Origin: Psychrobacter vallis | GTDB lineage: Bacteria; Pseudomonadota; Gammaproteobacteria; Pseudomonadales; Moraxellaceae | DNA length: 64,000 nt | Direction: 5' to 3' | Assembly: GCF_904846715.1 (NCBI RefSeq) | Contig: NZ_CAJHBU010000003.1 | Coordinates: 185,763 to 249,762, forward strand | In this document: in pieces, positions 1 through 9,381 of the stretch | Layout: every line of letters starts with the position of its first letter | Position numbering within the stretch: the stretch's first letter is position 1 | Made by a program: the position numbers and the translations under genes | Notes under the pieces: generated by a model | The model's database searches: none | The model's input: the letters and a program-made list of their open reading frames with translations, nothing else | Told to the model about the DNA's origin: nothing

Positions 1-1230
1 AGGACGTTCATGGATGCCCATGGTACGGTCACCCTGCACATTGGAGTGCCCACGCACTGGAGAGGCGCCTGCACCATCAATGCCAATCATACCCATCAGC
101 AGTAGTAAATTGGCAATCATCGCCACATTATCATCGCCTTGCACATGCTGGGTGATACCCATGCCCCATGTGCAAATCGTTGCTGGACTGTCGGCAACCA
201 GTTTGGCAATAGCAATGATTTGCTCTTTACTGATACCAGACCCTCGCTCCACATCTGTCCATGATTGCTGACGAAGCCATACGTCGAGCGCCTCATATCC
301 TAAGGTATGCTCATGGATAAAATCCTGATTTATTCTCTTGTTTTTAGTCAACCACTTAGCAATACCTGTTAATAATGCTGCATCGCCACCAATTTGAATT
401 TGAATGACCTCGTCGACCATATCATCGCTTTGGCCTGCTACCATATGGGAGGGCTTTTGTGGGTTTCTAAATTTACGTAAACCTTGTTCGCGCATAGGAT
501 TGATCGAAATAATTCGGCATCCCTGCTCGTGAGAATGGGCAAGTATTTCAAGCATACGCGGGTGATTGGTTGCAGGATTTTGCCCAAACATCAATATCAG
601 TTTGGCCTGTTCAAAATCTTCTAGCTTCACCGTGGCTTTGCCAACACCCAACTGTTTACCCAACATCACTGAGGTTGGCTCATGACACATGTTAGAACAA
701 TCTGGCAAATTATTGGTCCCAAAGCAGCGCACAAATAACTGATACATAAAGGCAGGTTCATTGGTGACTCGGCCTGAGGTATAAAATAACGCTTCATCGG
801 GCGAATCAAGCTGTCCTAACTGTTCAGCGATACATTGATAAGCCGCTTCCCAAGAGATCGGTAGATAGCGGTCTTGCGCCGCATCATAATATACTGGCTC
901 TGATAGACGACCGCTGTGCTCAAGCTCATAGCCTGACCATCCCTGTAACTCAGTGACAGTATGCCTTACAAAAAATGCCGCATCTGCCTTTTTTGTCATG
1001 GTTTCACTAGCAACCACTTTAATACCATTTTCGCAGACGTCTATCGCCTTATGTGACTTATGATCGGGCCATGCGCAGCCTGGACAGTCAAATCCACCTT
1101 GAGGTTGATTACTCTTGAACACACTCACACTGCCACGCAAAAAAGTCTGATAGTCCATTAGCTTACGAGCAGAGGAGAGCAGTGCTGGCCAACCAGCAGC
1201 AGGGTGGCTATAAACAGGAATTTTACGCAT
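1..1230 (-). CDS. FdhF/YdeP-family molybdopterin oxidoreductase (partial, 3' end beyond window)
   Basis: The first 410 codons are visible, reading leftward from an ATG at 1230, and the frame is still open at base 1. The N-terminus has the CPGCAWPD segment (residues 49-56) typical of YdeP-type proteins. Further in are CSNMCHEPTS, GQNPATNHPR, INPMREQGL and GHSNVQGDRT, all conserved in the YdeP branch of the formate dehydrogenase alpha / bis-MGD oxidoreductase superfamily. Family members bind molybdopterin guanine dinucleotide and probably an Fe-S cluster. In E. coli YdeP is linked to acid resistance, but its substrate is unknown. The protein should be cytoplasmic, as no signal peptide is seen. 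Full family length is about 750 residues, so roughly half is missing. The family call is firm and the physiological role is not. Confidence 0.9.
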   Translation of the reverse strand, partial: MRKIPVYSHPAAGWPALLSSARKLMDYQTFLRGSVSVFKSNQPQGGFDCPGCAWPDHKSHKAIDVCENGIKVVASETMTKKADAAFFVRHTVTELQGWSGYELEHSGRLSEPVYYDAAQDRYLPISWEAAYQCIAEQLGQLDSPDEALFYTSGRVTNEPAFMYQLFVRCFGTNNLPDCSNMCHEPTSVMLGKQLGVGKATVKLEDFEQAKLILMFGQNPATNHPRMLEILAHSHEQGCRIISINPMREQGLRKFRNPQKPSHMVAGQSDDMVDEVIQIQIGGDAALLTGIAKWLTKNKRINQDFIHEHTLGYEALDVWLRQQSWTDVERGSGISKEQIIAIAKLVADSPATICTWGMGITQHVQGDDNVAMIANLLLLMGMIGIDGAGASPVRGHSNVQGDRTMGIHERP

Positions 1231-1240
1231 GATGAATCTC

Positions 1241-1349
1241 ATATAGTCGAGGCAGTTTAAAAGGAGTGCAAGGCAACCGAGTACAGAAAGTACCGTTGTA
1301 CAGCAAGCGAGGTTAACACCGTACCCATTTATAAATGCTTTGACTATAT
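1241..1349 (+). repeat. Interspersed palindromic-ended repeat, copy 1 of 3
   Basis: A 109-bp non-coding element with inverted ends (ATATAGTC at 1241-1248, GACTATAT at 1342-1349). Its core contains AAGGCAACCGAG and AAGCGAGGTTAAC. It closely matches the reverse complement of 26085-26193 and shares the core with 13589-13687. It sits just upstream of the YdeP-like gene. It resembles a MITE or REP-like repeat; no coding capacity is visible. Confidence 0.7.
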
Positions 1350-1434
1350 AGATAAGCTGGATAGGCAAAGTCTGACATATAACGACTATATAATGAAGCA
1401 CATAAACTTTATAGGATCATTAACCATAGATAAC

Positions 1435-1473
1435 AAAAAAACCTTCAAGAAACGTGAAGTTCCTTGAAGGTTT
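1435..1473 (-). terminator. Rho-independent terminator of the ABC transporter operon
   Basis: AACCTTCAAG pairs with CTTGAAGGTT across a 13-nt loop. On the minus strand the stem is followed by a T-run (the A-run at 1435-1440). It lies 25 bases past the stop of the ATP-binding gene. Confidence 0.75.
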
Positions 1474-1497
1474 ATAAGTGGATATTTATATTCTAAG

Positions 1498-2292
1498 TTA
1501 GCTTAAGATCAAACTGTCATCTTCAACTTTTTCACCGCGCGTTTGCTCAAACATATCAAGCAAGTCATGTACCGTCATATCTTTACGGATATCACCAGCA
1601 ACATCTAGGACGACTTGACCTTGGTGCAGCATAACGGTACGCGTGCCATGTGCCAAGGCTTGCTGCATGGAGTGCGTCACCATCATAGTAGTGAGCTTAT
1701 TGTCGGTGACAATTTTGTCCGTTAACTCCAAAACAAAAGCAGCAGTTTTGGGATCAAGCGCAGCCGTATGCTCATCAAGCAAGAGAATTTTAGAGGGCTG
1801 TAATGAGGCCATCAGCAAACTCACAGCCTGACGCTGGCCACCTGATAACAGCCCCATACGGTCGGTCAACCGATTTTCTAGCCCTAGCTTTAAGACAGAT
1901 AGCTTTTCTCGGAACAAATCACGATTATTCGGATTCAGGGCAAATTTGAGCCCGCGCTGACCACCACGCTTATAGGCAAGCGCCATATTTTCTTCAATGG
2001 TGAGCGCTTCACAAGTTCCAGCCATCGGATCTTGGAACACGCGAGCCACCCAATGGGCGCGTTGATGCGCTGTTTTTTTGGTAACATCAATACCATTTAA
2101 CAAAATTGAGCCGCTATCAACGCGCGTGGTGCCACTGACCGCATTTAAAAAGGTAGATTTGCCTGCACCATTGGTACCAATAACAGTGACAAATTCACCA
2201 TCAGCGATATTGAGATCGATACCACGTAGGGCAGGGTTTTCAATGGGCGTTCCAGGATTAAAGGTCAACCGCAAATCTGTAGCTTGCATCAT
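1498..2292 (-). CDS. ABC transporter ATP-binding protein (COG1101-type)
   Basis: A 264-aa cytoplasmic ATPase that energises the permease encoded 31 bases upstream. Visible motifs are Walker A GTNGAGKST (about residues 39-47), the signature LSGGQRQAV (about 149-157) and Walker B ILLLDEHTAAL (about 170-180), in the usual order of a single ABC domain. Two ATGs (2292 and 2289) are adjacent, and an AAGGA lies about 10 nt upstream, so either could start translation. The gene completes an operon with permease 2324-3223 and substrate-binding lipoproteins 3710-4750 and 4867-5919. This gene type accompanies COG2984 binding proteins and COG4120 permeases, some of which take up tryptophan or other small molecules. 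The substrate here cannot be read from sequence. Confidence 0.88.
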   Translation of the reverse strand: MMQATDLRLTFNPGTPIENPALRGIDLNIADGEFVTVIGTNGAGKSTFLNAVSGTTRVDSGSILLNGIDVTKKTAHQRAHWVARVFQDPMAGTCEALTIEENMALAYKRGGQRGLKFALNPNNRDLFREKLSVLKLGLENRLTDRMGLLSGGQRQAVSLLMASLQPSKILLLDEHTAALDPKTAAFVLELTDKIVTDNKLTTMMVTHSMQQALAHGTRTVMLHQGQVVLDVAGDIRKDMTVHDLLDMFEQTRGEKVEDDSLILS

Positions 2293-2323
2293 AATAATTA
2301 TTCCTTATGGTTGCACCTTGATA

Positions 2324-3223
2324 TTAAGCCCGAACTTTACGACTTAAAAATTTATTTTTGGCTTTGGGCAGTACCAATGCCAATACCACGAGCAGCGCTG
2401 TTATCAAGTTCAAATCCTGCGGGCCAAAGCCAATACTGCGTAGCGTATCGCTCGATAGAGCCACCTGAATAAATAGCTTGTACAACACGGCACCGACGAC
2501 CACCGCAAAAGTAATCAGCCAAATCCGCTTGGCAGGAATGATGGTCTCACCGATGATGACCGCTGCCAAACCAATGACAATCGTCCCGATACCGATTGAG
2601 ATATCGGCGCCGCCTTGTGTCTGTACAAACAGCGCACCAGCCAAAGCAATCAAACCGTTCGAAATCGCCATACCGATAATGGTCATCCATGAGGTATTGA
2701 TGCCTTGTGCCTGTGCCATACGTAGGTTCGAGCCAGTTGCTCGCATGGACAAACCAGTTTCGGTACTATAAAACCAGTTTAAAAATAACATGGCAAATAG
2801 CACGACCACCCCGATGATAAGGCAGCGCATCCAATAGCCGTTGCCATCAGTGACCAAGGTGCTAAATACTGTGGTTTCGCCCAATAGCGGCAAGTTTGGC
2901 GCACCCATGATGCGCAAATTGACAGAATATAAGGCGACCATCACTAGGATGCTGGCAAGTAATTGCAAAATGCCAAGCTTGACATGCAACCACGCAGTGA
3001 CGATACCAGCGACTGAGCCTGCCAACATACCAAAGGCACAAGCCAGCCATGGGTTGATACCCGCAATAATAGAAATACCAGCGACGGCACCGCCTAACGG
3101 AAAACTACCATCAGCGGTCAAGTCCGGAAAGTCGAGGGTACGAAATGAAATCAGCACACCGAGTGCGACTAGGCCATAAATCAGACCACTTTCAAGCGCA
3201 CCAAAAAAAGCAATTAAGGACAT
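2324..3223 (-). CDS. ABC transporter permease (COG4120-type, branched-chain-like fold)
   Basis: A 299-aa hydrophobic inner-membrane protein with about eight or nine membrane segments. It starts MSLIAFFGALESGLIYGLVA and carries the charged motif RTLDFPDLTADGSF near residue 30, typical of this permease family. The conserved EAA-like loop lies around residues 155-185 (ATGSNLRMAQAQGINTSWM). It probably forms a homodimer with the ATPase encoded just downstream. The start at 3223 fits the hydrophobic N-terminus, though the Shine-Dalgarno is weak. It is separated from the upstream binding-protein genes by an unusual 486-base gap that contains a hairpin. This may uncouple binding-protein expression from the membrane components. 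Confidence 0.88.
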   Translation of the reverse strand: MSLIAFFGALESGLIYGLVALGVLISFRTLDFPDLTADGSFPLGGAVAGISIIAGINPWLACAFGMLAGSVAGIVTAWLHVKLGILQLLASILVMVALYSVNLRIMGAPNLPLLGETTVFSTLVTDGNGYWMRCLIIGVVVLFAMLFLNWFYSTETGLSMRATGSNLRMAQAQGINTSWMTIIGMAISNGLIALAGALFVQTQGGADISIGIGTIVIGLAAVIIGETIIPAKRIWLITFAVVVGAVLYKLFIQVALSSDTLRSIGFGPQDLNLITALLVVLALVLPKAKNKFLSRKVRA

Positions 3224-3258
3224 AAGAGATCAGTAAGTCATAACCAAGCGTTCAACAA

Positions 3259-3277
3259 TTAACGTTATAGACGTTAA
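3259..3277 (-). promoter_or_regulatory. Candidate operator upstream of the ABC permease
   Basis: TTAACGT-TATAG-ACGTTAA is a perfect 7-bp inverted repeat 36-54 bp upstream of the permease start. Its dyad shape and position suggest a regulator site. No motif match is claimed. Confidence 0.35.
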
Positions 3278-3572
3278 CTCATCAGATAAGGCCGCATATA
3301 TGAGCGTTACCTTATTTAATTTAGGGTTCTATAAGTCAATTTTAGCTAAACGGCTAAGCGGTGAATTTAACAGATTAAGCAATCTGCGGTTAGGGTAAAC
3401 CAAAACATGTCACGATAAAGCATTAACATAGGCTACCTTGGCTCAATAATTTGACTCAAGATAGGGCAAATTTAGAAATGGCATGAATACTTTATACTGA
3501 ATAAGCGTTTTATAAGCAATGAGATAAGTTAAAGTATGGTATGAACCGCTACTGGAACAACACCTGCTTAAA

Positions 3573-3611
3573 CAAGAAGCCCAGCCTACTGATTCATAGC
3601 TGGGTTTCTTG
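3573..3611 (-). terminator. Intercistronic stem-loop between binding-protein and permease genes
   Basis: AAGAAGCCCAGC pairs with GCTGGGTTTCTT (one G-T pair) across a 15-nt loop, with a weak T-rich tail on the minus strand. It lies about 100 bases past the stop of the 3710-4750 gene. It may be a leaky terminator or an mRNA 3' end that raises binding-protein yield over the membrane subunits. Confidence 0.5.
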
Positions 3612-3709
3612 TATTAAACACTTAGCGTCAAAGCAAACGGCAAATAATGACACGGTCAAAATGGACATCTATCTTACGGTTGCTATGATAAGCCAATGCT
3701 AAAAATGCG

Positions 3710-4750
3710 TTATTCTACCACTTCTTTTGCTTTATCGATAACCGCTTGTGACAAAGTAATGCCTTGTTCTTTGGCATGTGTTGGACTGACGTATAGATTC
3801 AGCATTTGTGGGGTATAGACAGGGATAGCCCCTGCTTTTTCACCATTTAAGATACGGACAACGATTTTACCCGTTTCGCGGCCAAGATCGTAATAATCCA
3901 CACCCAATGCTGCCACTGCACCGCGCTCAACTGAACTGGTATCTGAAGCAATCAAAGGAATCTTACTTTCTTTGGCAACTTGATACAATGACTCGTAGGC
4001 TGATACAACGTTATTATCGGTCGAGGTATAGATCATATCGACTTTACCTTCGAGACTACGTGCGGCCATCGCAATATCCGTACTACGCTGTGCTGGCGCT
4101 TCGAGTACATTGATGCCTAATGGGGTCAGTTTTTCTTTTAGGTTGTTTAAGATGGTGGTTGAGTTGACTTCACCTGGGCTATAAACGTAACCAACGTTCT
4201 TTAAATTTGGAATGATTTGACGCATCAATTCAATCTGTGGCTCATAAGGAAGAGCATCAGAACCACCAGTAACATTGGTGCCAGAACCATCTAGTTTTGT
4301 TACCAGTTTGGCTGCGACGGGGTCAGTCACTGCTGAAAATACCAAAGGAATACTGCTTGTCGCAGCAGCTACTGACTGCGCTGATGGCGTGCCAATCGCG
4401 ATGATAACGTCTGAGTTGTCTGCAACGAACTGCTTAGCAATCTGGCCAGCAGTGGCGGTGTTTCCCTGCGCACTTTGAAAGTTAACGGTTAAGTTTTCAC
4501 CGTCTTTAAAGCCCGCCTCATTTAACTCGTCGATGACACCCTTGCGTACATCATCAAGCGCTGGATGTTCAACGATAGCGGTGATTGCGACAGTCTTCAT
4601 CGCTGTGGCTGCATCGCCATTAGCAGCTGTATCGGTGCCACTGGTATCTTGGGCTGATTGATTACAACCTGTCAAGACAGCGGTACAAACGCCGCCTAAC
4701 AATAGCGCTTTACTAAAACTGAAACGACCAAAACGATTTTGATACAACAT
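3710..4750 (-). CDS. ABC transporter substrate-binding lipoprotein (COG2984), copy 1
   Basis: A 346-aa type I periplasmic binding protein anchored as a lipoprotein. The signal peptide ends in the lipobox LTGC (about residues 26-29). The mature part begins a Thr/Asp/Ala-rich linker, then the ABC_sub_bind fold with TAIVEHPALDDVRKG, NFQSAQGNTATAGQIAKQF and PLVFSAVTDPVAAKL. The ATG at 4750 is preferred over a GTG at 4759 because AGGAG lies 8 nt upstream. It is paralogous to the protein encoded at 4867-5919: both share the IVEHP, NFQSAQGNTATAGQIAKQF and GYVYSPGEVNS segments. It should capture the transported solute for permease 2324-3223. The ligand is unknown. Confidence 0.9.
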   Translation of the reverse strand: MLYQNRFGRFSFSKALLLGGVCTAVLTGCNQSAQDTSGTDTAANGDAATAMKTVAITAIVEHPALDDVRKGVIDELNEAGFKDGENLTVNFQSAQGNTATAGQIAKQFVADNSDVIIAIGTPSAQSVAAATSSIPLVFSAVTDPVAAKLVTKLDGSGTNVTGGSDALPYEPQIELMRQIIPNLKNVGYVYSPGEVNSTTILNNLKEKLTPLGINVLEAPAQRSTDIAMAARSLEGKVDMIYTSTDNNVVSAYESLYQVAKESKIPLIASDTSSVERGAVAALGVDYYDLGRETGKIVVRILNGEKAGAIPVYTPQMLNLYVSPTHAKEQGITLSQAVIDKAKEVVE

Positions 4751-4866
4751 GGGTCTCACTCCTGAAAATAATAATGTGTCCGTACATTATTTAATAAATG
4801 AATAAAATAAAGGGTAAAAAGAGCCATCGATATAAAAGATAGATGGCTAAATATCAGTTTTTGGCA

Positions 4867-5919
4867 CTATTTATTCGCACTCTGTGCTTGCTTGTCGATA
4901 TTGATGGCGTTTTTTAACAAGTCGTCTGTCAAGCTTACTCCTTGCTCAGCGGCGTGCTTGGGACTTGCGTATAAGGTTAGAGTATTCATCACTTCAGGCT
5001 TAATCGTATTGATCGCTTCGCCATTTAATACACGATATACCATTTTGCCCGTCGTACGACCAAAGTCATAATCATTGACACCTAGGGCAGCAGTAGCACC
5101 GCGTCTCACGCTGAACTCATCTGAGGCAATGACTGGAATGTCAAGCTCGTTTGCGGCACCAGCCATCGCTTCAAACGCTGATACAACATTGTTGTCTAAC
5201 GAGGTGTAAATCACATCGACGCGACCAGCAAGGCTACGAGTCGCCATGGCAACATCCGTTGGGCGATTGGCGGTGACTTCTAATATTTTAAGCCCACGTG
5301 CTGGTGCGGCTTTTTTGAGTTGATTGAGCACCACAACGGAATTGACTTCGCCTGGGCTATAAACGTAGCCAATGGTCTTTGCGTTGGGCGCGATTTTTTG
5401 AATATTGTCTAACTGCGGCTCGATAGGTAGTTCACTAGACAAGCCTGTGACATTAGATTGGATGGGTACGTTATTTTCGTCAATCAGCTTTGCGGCGACA
5501 GGGTCTGAGATGGCAGTATAAATGACTGGGACTGTCTTGGTTGAGGCGACGATAGACTGAGCGGATGGCGTCGAGATTGCTACGATGGCATCTGGATTGT
5601 CACCTGCAAACTGTTTTGCAATCTGACCTGCTGTTGCCGTGTTGCCTTGGGCGCTTTGAAAATTGATTGTTAGGTTTTGACCTTCCACATAGCCATTGTC
5701 AGCCAATTCATCAATAATGCCGCGACGCATCTCATCTAATGACGGATGTTCGACAATTTGGGTGATGGCTAATGATTTGGCAGGCTTGTCGGTATCAGCC
5801 GCTGCGTTTTCATCAGTTGTTGCGGCTGTGTCTGTAGTATTTGAACAGCCAATCAATCCAAGGGTGGCGCTGATAGCAGCACCGTATAGGCTCAAGCGTA
5901 AGGTAGTGGCAATAGTCAT
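4867..5919 (-). CDS. ABC transporter substrate-binding lipoprotein (COG2984), copy 2
   Basis: A 350-aa paralogue of the neighbouring binding protein. The frame stays open upstream to 6249, but the sensible start is the ATG at 5919. From there the product begins MTIATTLRLSLYGAAISATL and reaches the lipobox LIGC, whereas the upstream 110 codons look like non-coding translation. The Shine-Dalgarno is weak. Family segments TQIVEHPSLDEMRRG, NFQSAQGNTATAGQIAKQF, YTAISDPVAAKL and GYVYSPGEVNS are present. It is 116 bases upstream of copy 1 in the same direction, so the two binding proteins were probably made by tandem duplication. They share one permease/ATPase pair and may differ in ligand. Confidence 0.88.
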   Translation of the reverse strand: MTIATTLRLSLYGAAISATLGLIGCSNTTDTAATTDENAAADTDKPAKSLAITQIVEHPSLDEMRRGIIDELADNGYVEGQNLTINFQSAQGNTATAGQIAKQFAGDNPDAIVAISTPSAQSIVASTKTVPVIYTAISDPVAAKLIDENNVPIQSNVTGLSSELPIEPQLDNIQKIAPNAKTIGYVYSPGEVNSVVVLNQLKKAAPARGLKILEVTANRPTDVAMATRSLAGRVDVIYTSLDNNVVSAFEAMAGAANELDIPVIASDEFSVRRGATAALGVNDYDFGRTTGKMVYRVLNGEAINTIKPEVMNTLTLYASPKHAAEQGVSLTDDLLKNAINIDKQAQSANK

Positions 5920-6480
5920 TATTAGGTTAACTCGTAGTTTATAGCAATCGTAAAAAACCAAGCCAATATTATGAGACGTGCTAAGCCTACTGGTTATAGT
6001 GCTTATGCTTGCCTGAATTATGCTTGATTTTGAAAAATGATATTGGAAAATGCAGGTTAGCCGAGTCAATGCTATGTTGATGCCAAAATAGCAGGCTAAC
6101 AATAAAGTAATCATTCCATCGATCATTATGTTCATATTATGACAGTAATGTAACTTATCGCAATAAGAAATTAAAGCGTATTCGTCACCAGTGTTATTAA
6201 GGCAGGTATTGACAGTCTTATGCGCTGAGTTCTTATTTATTCTGCCCATAAAAAAGATGCCACTTAGAACATTTTGTTATGTGGTAAAACGATACTTGAA
6301 AAGAGTACAAACCAGCAACGCAGCTATTACGATCTCACTTTATAATTAACTTAAGCCAGTTCTTATTCGAAAGTTATAGTAAGTCTACCACTCATACCAT
6401 GTTTATTTTGACGTAGTGAAGGTGTAATAGACTCTAATATGTACTTAATTTTTTCGTATAAATATTTTAAGGATAACATT
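5920..6480. other. Divergent intergenic region
   Basis: It separates the leftward ABC operon from the rightward secreted-protein gene. It should hold promoters for both. No gene, clear operator or repeat could be supported; the 5920-6249 frame lacks coding character. Confidence 0.4.
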
Positions 6481-6870
6481 ATGAACACTGCTAATTTAAA
6501 GTTATTAACCATCGCTGGCATTACTGCCACCTCATTGATTTGCTTGCCAGCTATGGCAAAAGACAATCATGGGAACGGTCATGGAAATGCCAAGGGTAAC
6601 TCTGCTCATATTAGTAAAGATTACAAGCATAGTGGCAACGCCCAACCCAACATCAATGCTTATCGCAATGCTAGCCCCAATGCCTCATTTAAGCGTGATC
6701 TTGATAAATATGGCTATAGAGTAGTCGGCAAGATTGACAGAAGAGATTATGATCGTTCTGTTGTGTTAGACCGTTATGATGACCGCTACGTTCGTATTCG
6801 TACGCCAGAAAATAATATTGTGACGGTGATTAATGACACGCTGCAGATCATCGATATCTTGAATAGATAA
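6481..6870 (+). CDS. Small secreted basic protein, hypothetical
   Basis: A 129-aa protein. The ATG at 6481 is chosen over 6439 because AAGGATAAC lies just before it and because it begins the signal peptide MNTANLKLLTIAGITATSL, with a likely cut after AMA (about residue 22). The mature N-terminus is rich in His, Gly, Asn and Lys (NHGNGHGNAKGN), followed by a compact C-terminal domain containing DKYGYRVVGKIDRRDYDR and VRIRTPENNIVTVIND. This tail resembles small periplasmic RcnB/PRC-like folds, but that is only an impression. It is a single-gene unit between divergent neighbours, with a strong terminator 30 bases downstream. The His-rich part might bind metal. Confidence 0.65.
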   Translation: MNTANLKLLTIAGITATSLICLPAMAKDNHGNGHGNAKGNSAHISKDYKHSGNAQPNINAYRNASPNASFKRDLDKYGYRVVGKIDRRDYDRSVVLDRYDDRYVRIRTPENNIVTVINDTLQIIDILNR

Positions 6871-6898
6871 CAATAAACTCTAATCTTTTAAGTCAGCC

Positions 6899-6933
6899 AT
6901 AAAAAAACGGTCTATTTAGACCGTTTTTTTTGT
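6899..6933. terminator. Bidirectional Rho-independent terminator
   Basis: ACGGTCTA pairs with TAGACCGT over a 2-nt loop and is flanked by A7 and T8. It can end both the 6481-6870 gene (+) and metG (-), which converge here. Confidence 0.9.
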
Positions 6934-6973
6934 TCTTTAATGATTACTTACATCATTACGCAATTTAACGTTG

Positions 6974-9070
6974 TTAGGCGAGCACATCACCAATAACACA
7001 GTTGTCAGGTAGAGTAACCACCGTTAGCTGAGTTTTTGGATTGCCAGTTGACAGTACCATGCCTTCTGAAATACCAAATTTCATCTTGCGTGGCGCTAGA
7101 TTGGTGACGCAAATGACTTTTTTATTGACCAGTTGCTCAGGCTCATAAAATTTACGAATACCGCTAAAGACATTACGTGGTTTGTCTTCGCCAACATCTA
7201 ATGTGAACTGTAATAGCTTATCCGCGCCTTCTACGTGATTGCATTCTAAGACGTGCGCCACTTTCATCTCAACTTTGGCAAAGTCTTCGATGCCAATGTA
7301 GTCAGCTTGCTCGGCATCTGTTGTTGTGGCAGGCTCGTTCTTCGCATCTGCTTTACTGTTTTTAGTAGCAGTAGGTGCATCGGCTTGCGTCAATGATGCT
7401 TTGGAATCTTCTACCATGGCTTCGATATCTTTTTCTTCAATACGCTGCATCAGTGGTTTGAATTTATTGATTTTGTGCCCTAATAACCACTCATTACGAC
7501 TGGCAAAGCTTAAATCATCAAGATTTAAGAACGTTTTGGCGTTGTCGGTTAATTCAGGCAATACAGGAGCCAGATAGACCATCAATTGACGGAAGATATT
7601 GATAGCGACCGAGCAGACGTCTTGTACTTCTTGTTCTGACCCTTCCTGCTTTGCCAGTGACCATGGTTTTTTGGCATCGATATATTCATTGGCTTTGTCC
7701 GCACACTGCATGATTAAACGCATGGCACGCGAGAACTCACGATTTTCGTAAGCGGCAGCAATTTCATCTCCCGTTTTGGTAATGTCTTCTAATAATTCTG
7801 ACTCTACGCAAATGTCTGAGAGCACGCCATCATATTTCTTAACCAAGAATCCTGCGCTGCGACTGGCGATATTGACCACTTTACCAACCAAGTCAGAGTT
7901 GACCTTTTGCATAAAGTCTTCTAAATCAAAGTTGATGTCTTCTACTTTGTCCGTCAATTTGCTAGCGAAGTAGTAGCGCAGATATTCAGGATGCAAGTAC
8001 TTGGCATAGGTACGGGCATTGATAAAGGTACCGCGTGACTTACTCATTTTTGCGCCGTTGACCATCAAGAAACCATGGGCGAAAACACCTGTCGGCGTGC
8101 GCAGCTCACTACCTGCCAGCATGGCTGGCCAAAACAGCGCATGGAAGTAAACAATATCTTTACCGATAAAGTGATAAACCTCGGTTTTGTGCTCGTTTTC
8201 TTGCGTCCAATAACGGTCGAAATCAAGCGCATTGTCAGTGCCCTCAAGCTTATCACACAGGTTTTTAAAGCTTGCCATATAACCAACAGGCGCATCTAGC
8301 CAGACATAAAAATATTTGTCTGGCTCGTCACTTGGGGTGTCTGGAATTTGGAAACCGAAGTAGGGCGCATCGCGCGAGATATCCCAGCTGGCAAGACCAG
8401 AGTCGAACCATTCTTGTAGTTTGTTGGCGACCGAGGTTTGTAGACGGTTGTCACTACGTGTCCAATCCTGTAAGAACTGCTCAAACTCTGGCAGATCAAA
8501 GAAATAGTGCTTGGAGGTTTTGAGTATGGGTGTTGCGCCTGAGATAGTGGAGCGCGGATTTTTTAACTCTACGGCATTATAAGTTGTGCTACAAACCTCA
8601 CAGTTATCGCCATATTGATCCAGCGCACCACATTCTGGGCACTCTCCTTTGACAAAGCGATCAGCTAAAAACAAGTGCTTTTCAGGATCAAATAGCTGCT
8701 CGACATTCTTTGTGCTGATATGTCCAGCACTATTAAGACGACGATAAATCAGCTCAGAAAACTGTTTATTTTCCTCTGAATGGGTGGTGTGATAATTATC
8801 ATAATCAATCAAGAACTTCGAAAAGTCTGCTTCGTGTGAAGCTTTGACCGCTGCAATTTGCTCCTCTGGCGTCACGCCATTGGCTTCTGCTTTGAGCATA
8901 ATGCCAGTGCCATGAGCATCATCCGCGCAGACATAAGTGACTTTATGGCTTTGTGCTTTCATCGCACGTACCCAAATGTCAGTTTGAATATGCTCTAAAA
9001 GATGCCCCAAATGGATGTCTCCATTGGCGTAGGGCAGCGCACTGGTTACTAGAATCTCACGCACTTTCAT
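6974..9070 (-). CDS. metG: Methionyl-tRNA synthetase
   Basis: Charges tRNA-Met with methionine for initiation and elongation in the cytoplasm. The class I catalytic core shows [13 protein letters not shown] (HIGH motif, about residues 12-24), the zinc knuckle CPEC...CEVC (about 145-161) and the KMSKS loop [10 protein letters not shown] (about 340). The C-terminus (about residues 590-698) is the EMAP-like tRNA-binding/dimerisation domain, seen as [22 protein letters not shown] and [14 protein letters not shown]. The length (698 aa) matches E. coli-type MetG with the C-terminal domain. The ATG at 9070 is used; a GTG at 9073 and one at 9064 are alternatives, as an AGGTGA overlaps this start. It is monocistronic. 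Confidence 0.97.
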   Translation of the reverse strand: MKVREILVTSALPYANGDIHLGHLLEHIQTDIWVRAMKAQSHKVTYVCADDAHGTGIMLKAEANGVTPEEQIAAVKASHEADFSKFLIDYDNYHTTHSEENKQFSELIYRRLNSAGHISTKNVEQLFDPEKHLFLADRFVKGECPECGALDQYGDNCEVCSTTYNAVELKNPRSTISGATPILKTSKHYFFDLPEFEQFLQDWTRSDNRLQTSVANKLQEWFDSGLASWDISRDAPYFGFQIPDTPSDEPDKYFYVWLDAPVGYMASFKNLCDKLEGTDNALDFDRYWTQENEHKTEVYHFIGKDIVYFHALFWPAMLAGSELRTPTGVFAHGFLMVNGAKMSKSRGTFINARTYAKYLHPEYLRYYFASKLTDKVEDINFDLEDFMQKVNSDLVGKVVNIASRSAGFLVKKYDGVLSDICVESELLEDITKTGDEIAAAYENREFSRAMRLIMQCADKANEYIDAKKPWSLAKQEGSEQEVQDVCSVAINIFRQLMVYLAPVLPELTDNAKTFLNLDDLSFASRNEWLLGHKINKFKPLMQRIEEKDIEAMVEDSKASLTQADAPTATKNSKADAKNEPATTTDAEQADYIGIEDFAKVEMKVAHVLECNHVEGADKLLQFTLDVGEDKPRNVFSGIRKFYEPEQLVNKKVICVTNLAPRKMKFGISEGMVLSTGNPKTQLTVVTLPDNCVIGDVLA

Positions 9071-9381
9071 CACCTATATTTTTATATAAACGGGTTGGTT
9101 ATCAAACGTCCTAAGCAGTTTATGCCTATTGGACGCGATATTATCAAGTCTAAAAATTTCCAAAAATAAGAAAAATTTAAAAAGTGTGTCTATGATAACT
9201 TAATTCAGCCAAATTTGTGACATTCATCAGAAACTAATACGCTAACGAATGAGGATATGCTCTAGCCGCAAACACTAGGATTTAGTTGCTATAAAAAAGC
9301 CCACTAAACCATTTGCTTAGTGGGCTTTTATTGGGACAAGACTATTTGATCATAAAAAGTGAGTGAAAGTTTACCTACTAT
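9071..9381. other. Intergenic region upstream of metG
   Basis: About 310 bases with the metG promoter side on the left and the terminator of the GntP-type permease on the right. Nothing else recognisable. Confidence 0.4.
9294..9331 (-). terminator. Rho-independent terminator of the GntP-type permease gene
   Basis: AAAAGCCCACTAA pairs with TTAGTGGGCTTTT across a 9-nt loop. It lies about 50 bases downstream of the permease stop on the minus strand. Confidence 0.85.

Larger units (their letters stand above)
3224..3709. other. 486-base intergenic region inside the ABC transporter locus
   Basis: No gene was found. It holds a perfect 7-bp inverted repeat with 5-bp spacer (TTAACGT/ACGTTAA, 3259-3277) and a smaller palindrome AGATT/AATCT near 3372-3385. 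A stem-loop lies at 3573-3611. The first inverted repeat is about 40 bp upstream of the permease start and could be an operator. Confidence 0.5.

Noticed and set aside
14..271. 85-codon plus-strand frame at the left edge
   Set aside because: Antisense shadow of the YdeP-like gene.
3224..3709. T-box or tryptophan riboswitch before the ABC permease
   Set aside because: No T-box sequence or conserved riboswitch core could be recognised; only simple dyads.
5920..6249. 110-codon N-terminal extension of the second substrate-binding protein
   Set aside because: The extension has no family similarity and precedes the signal peptide; a lipobox requires the start at 5919.
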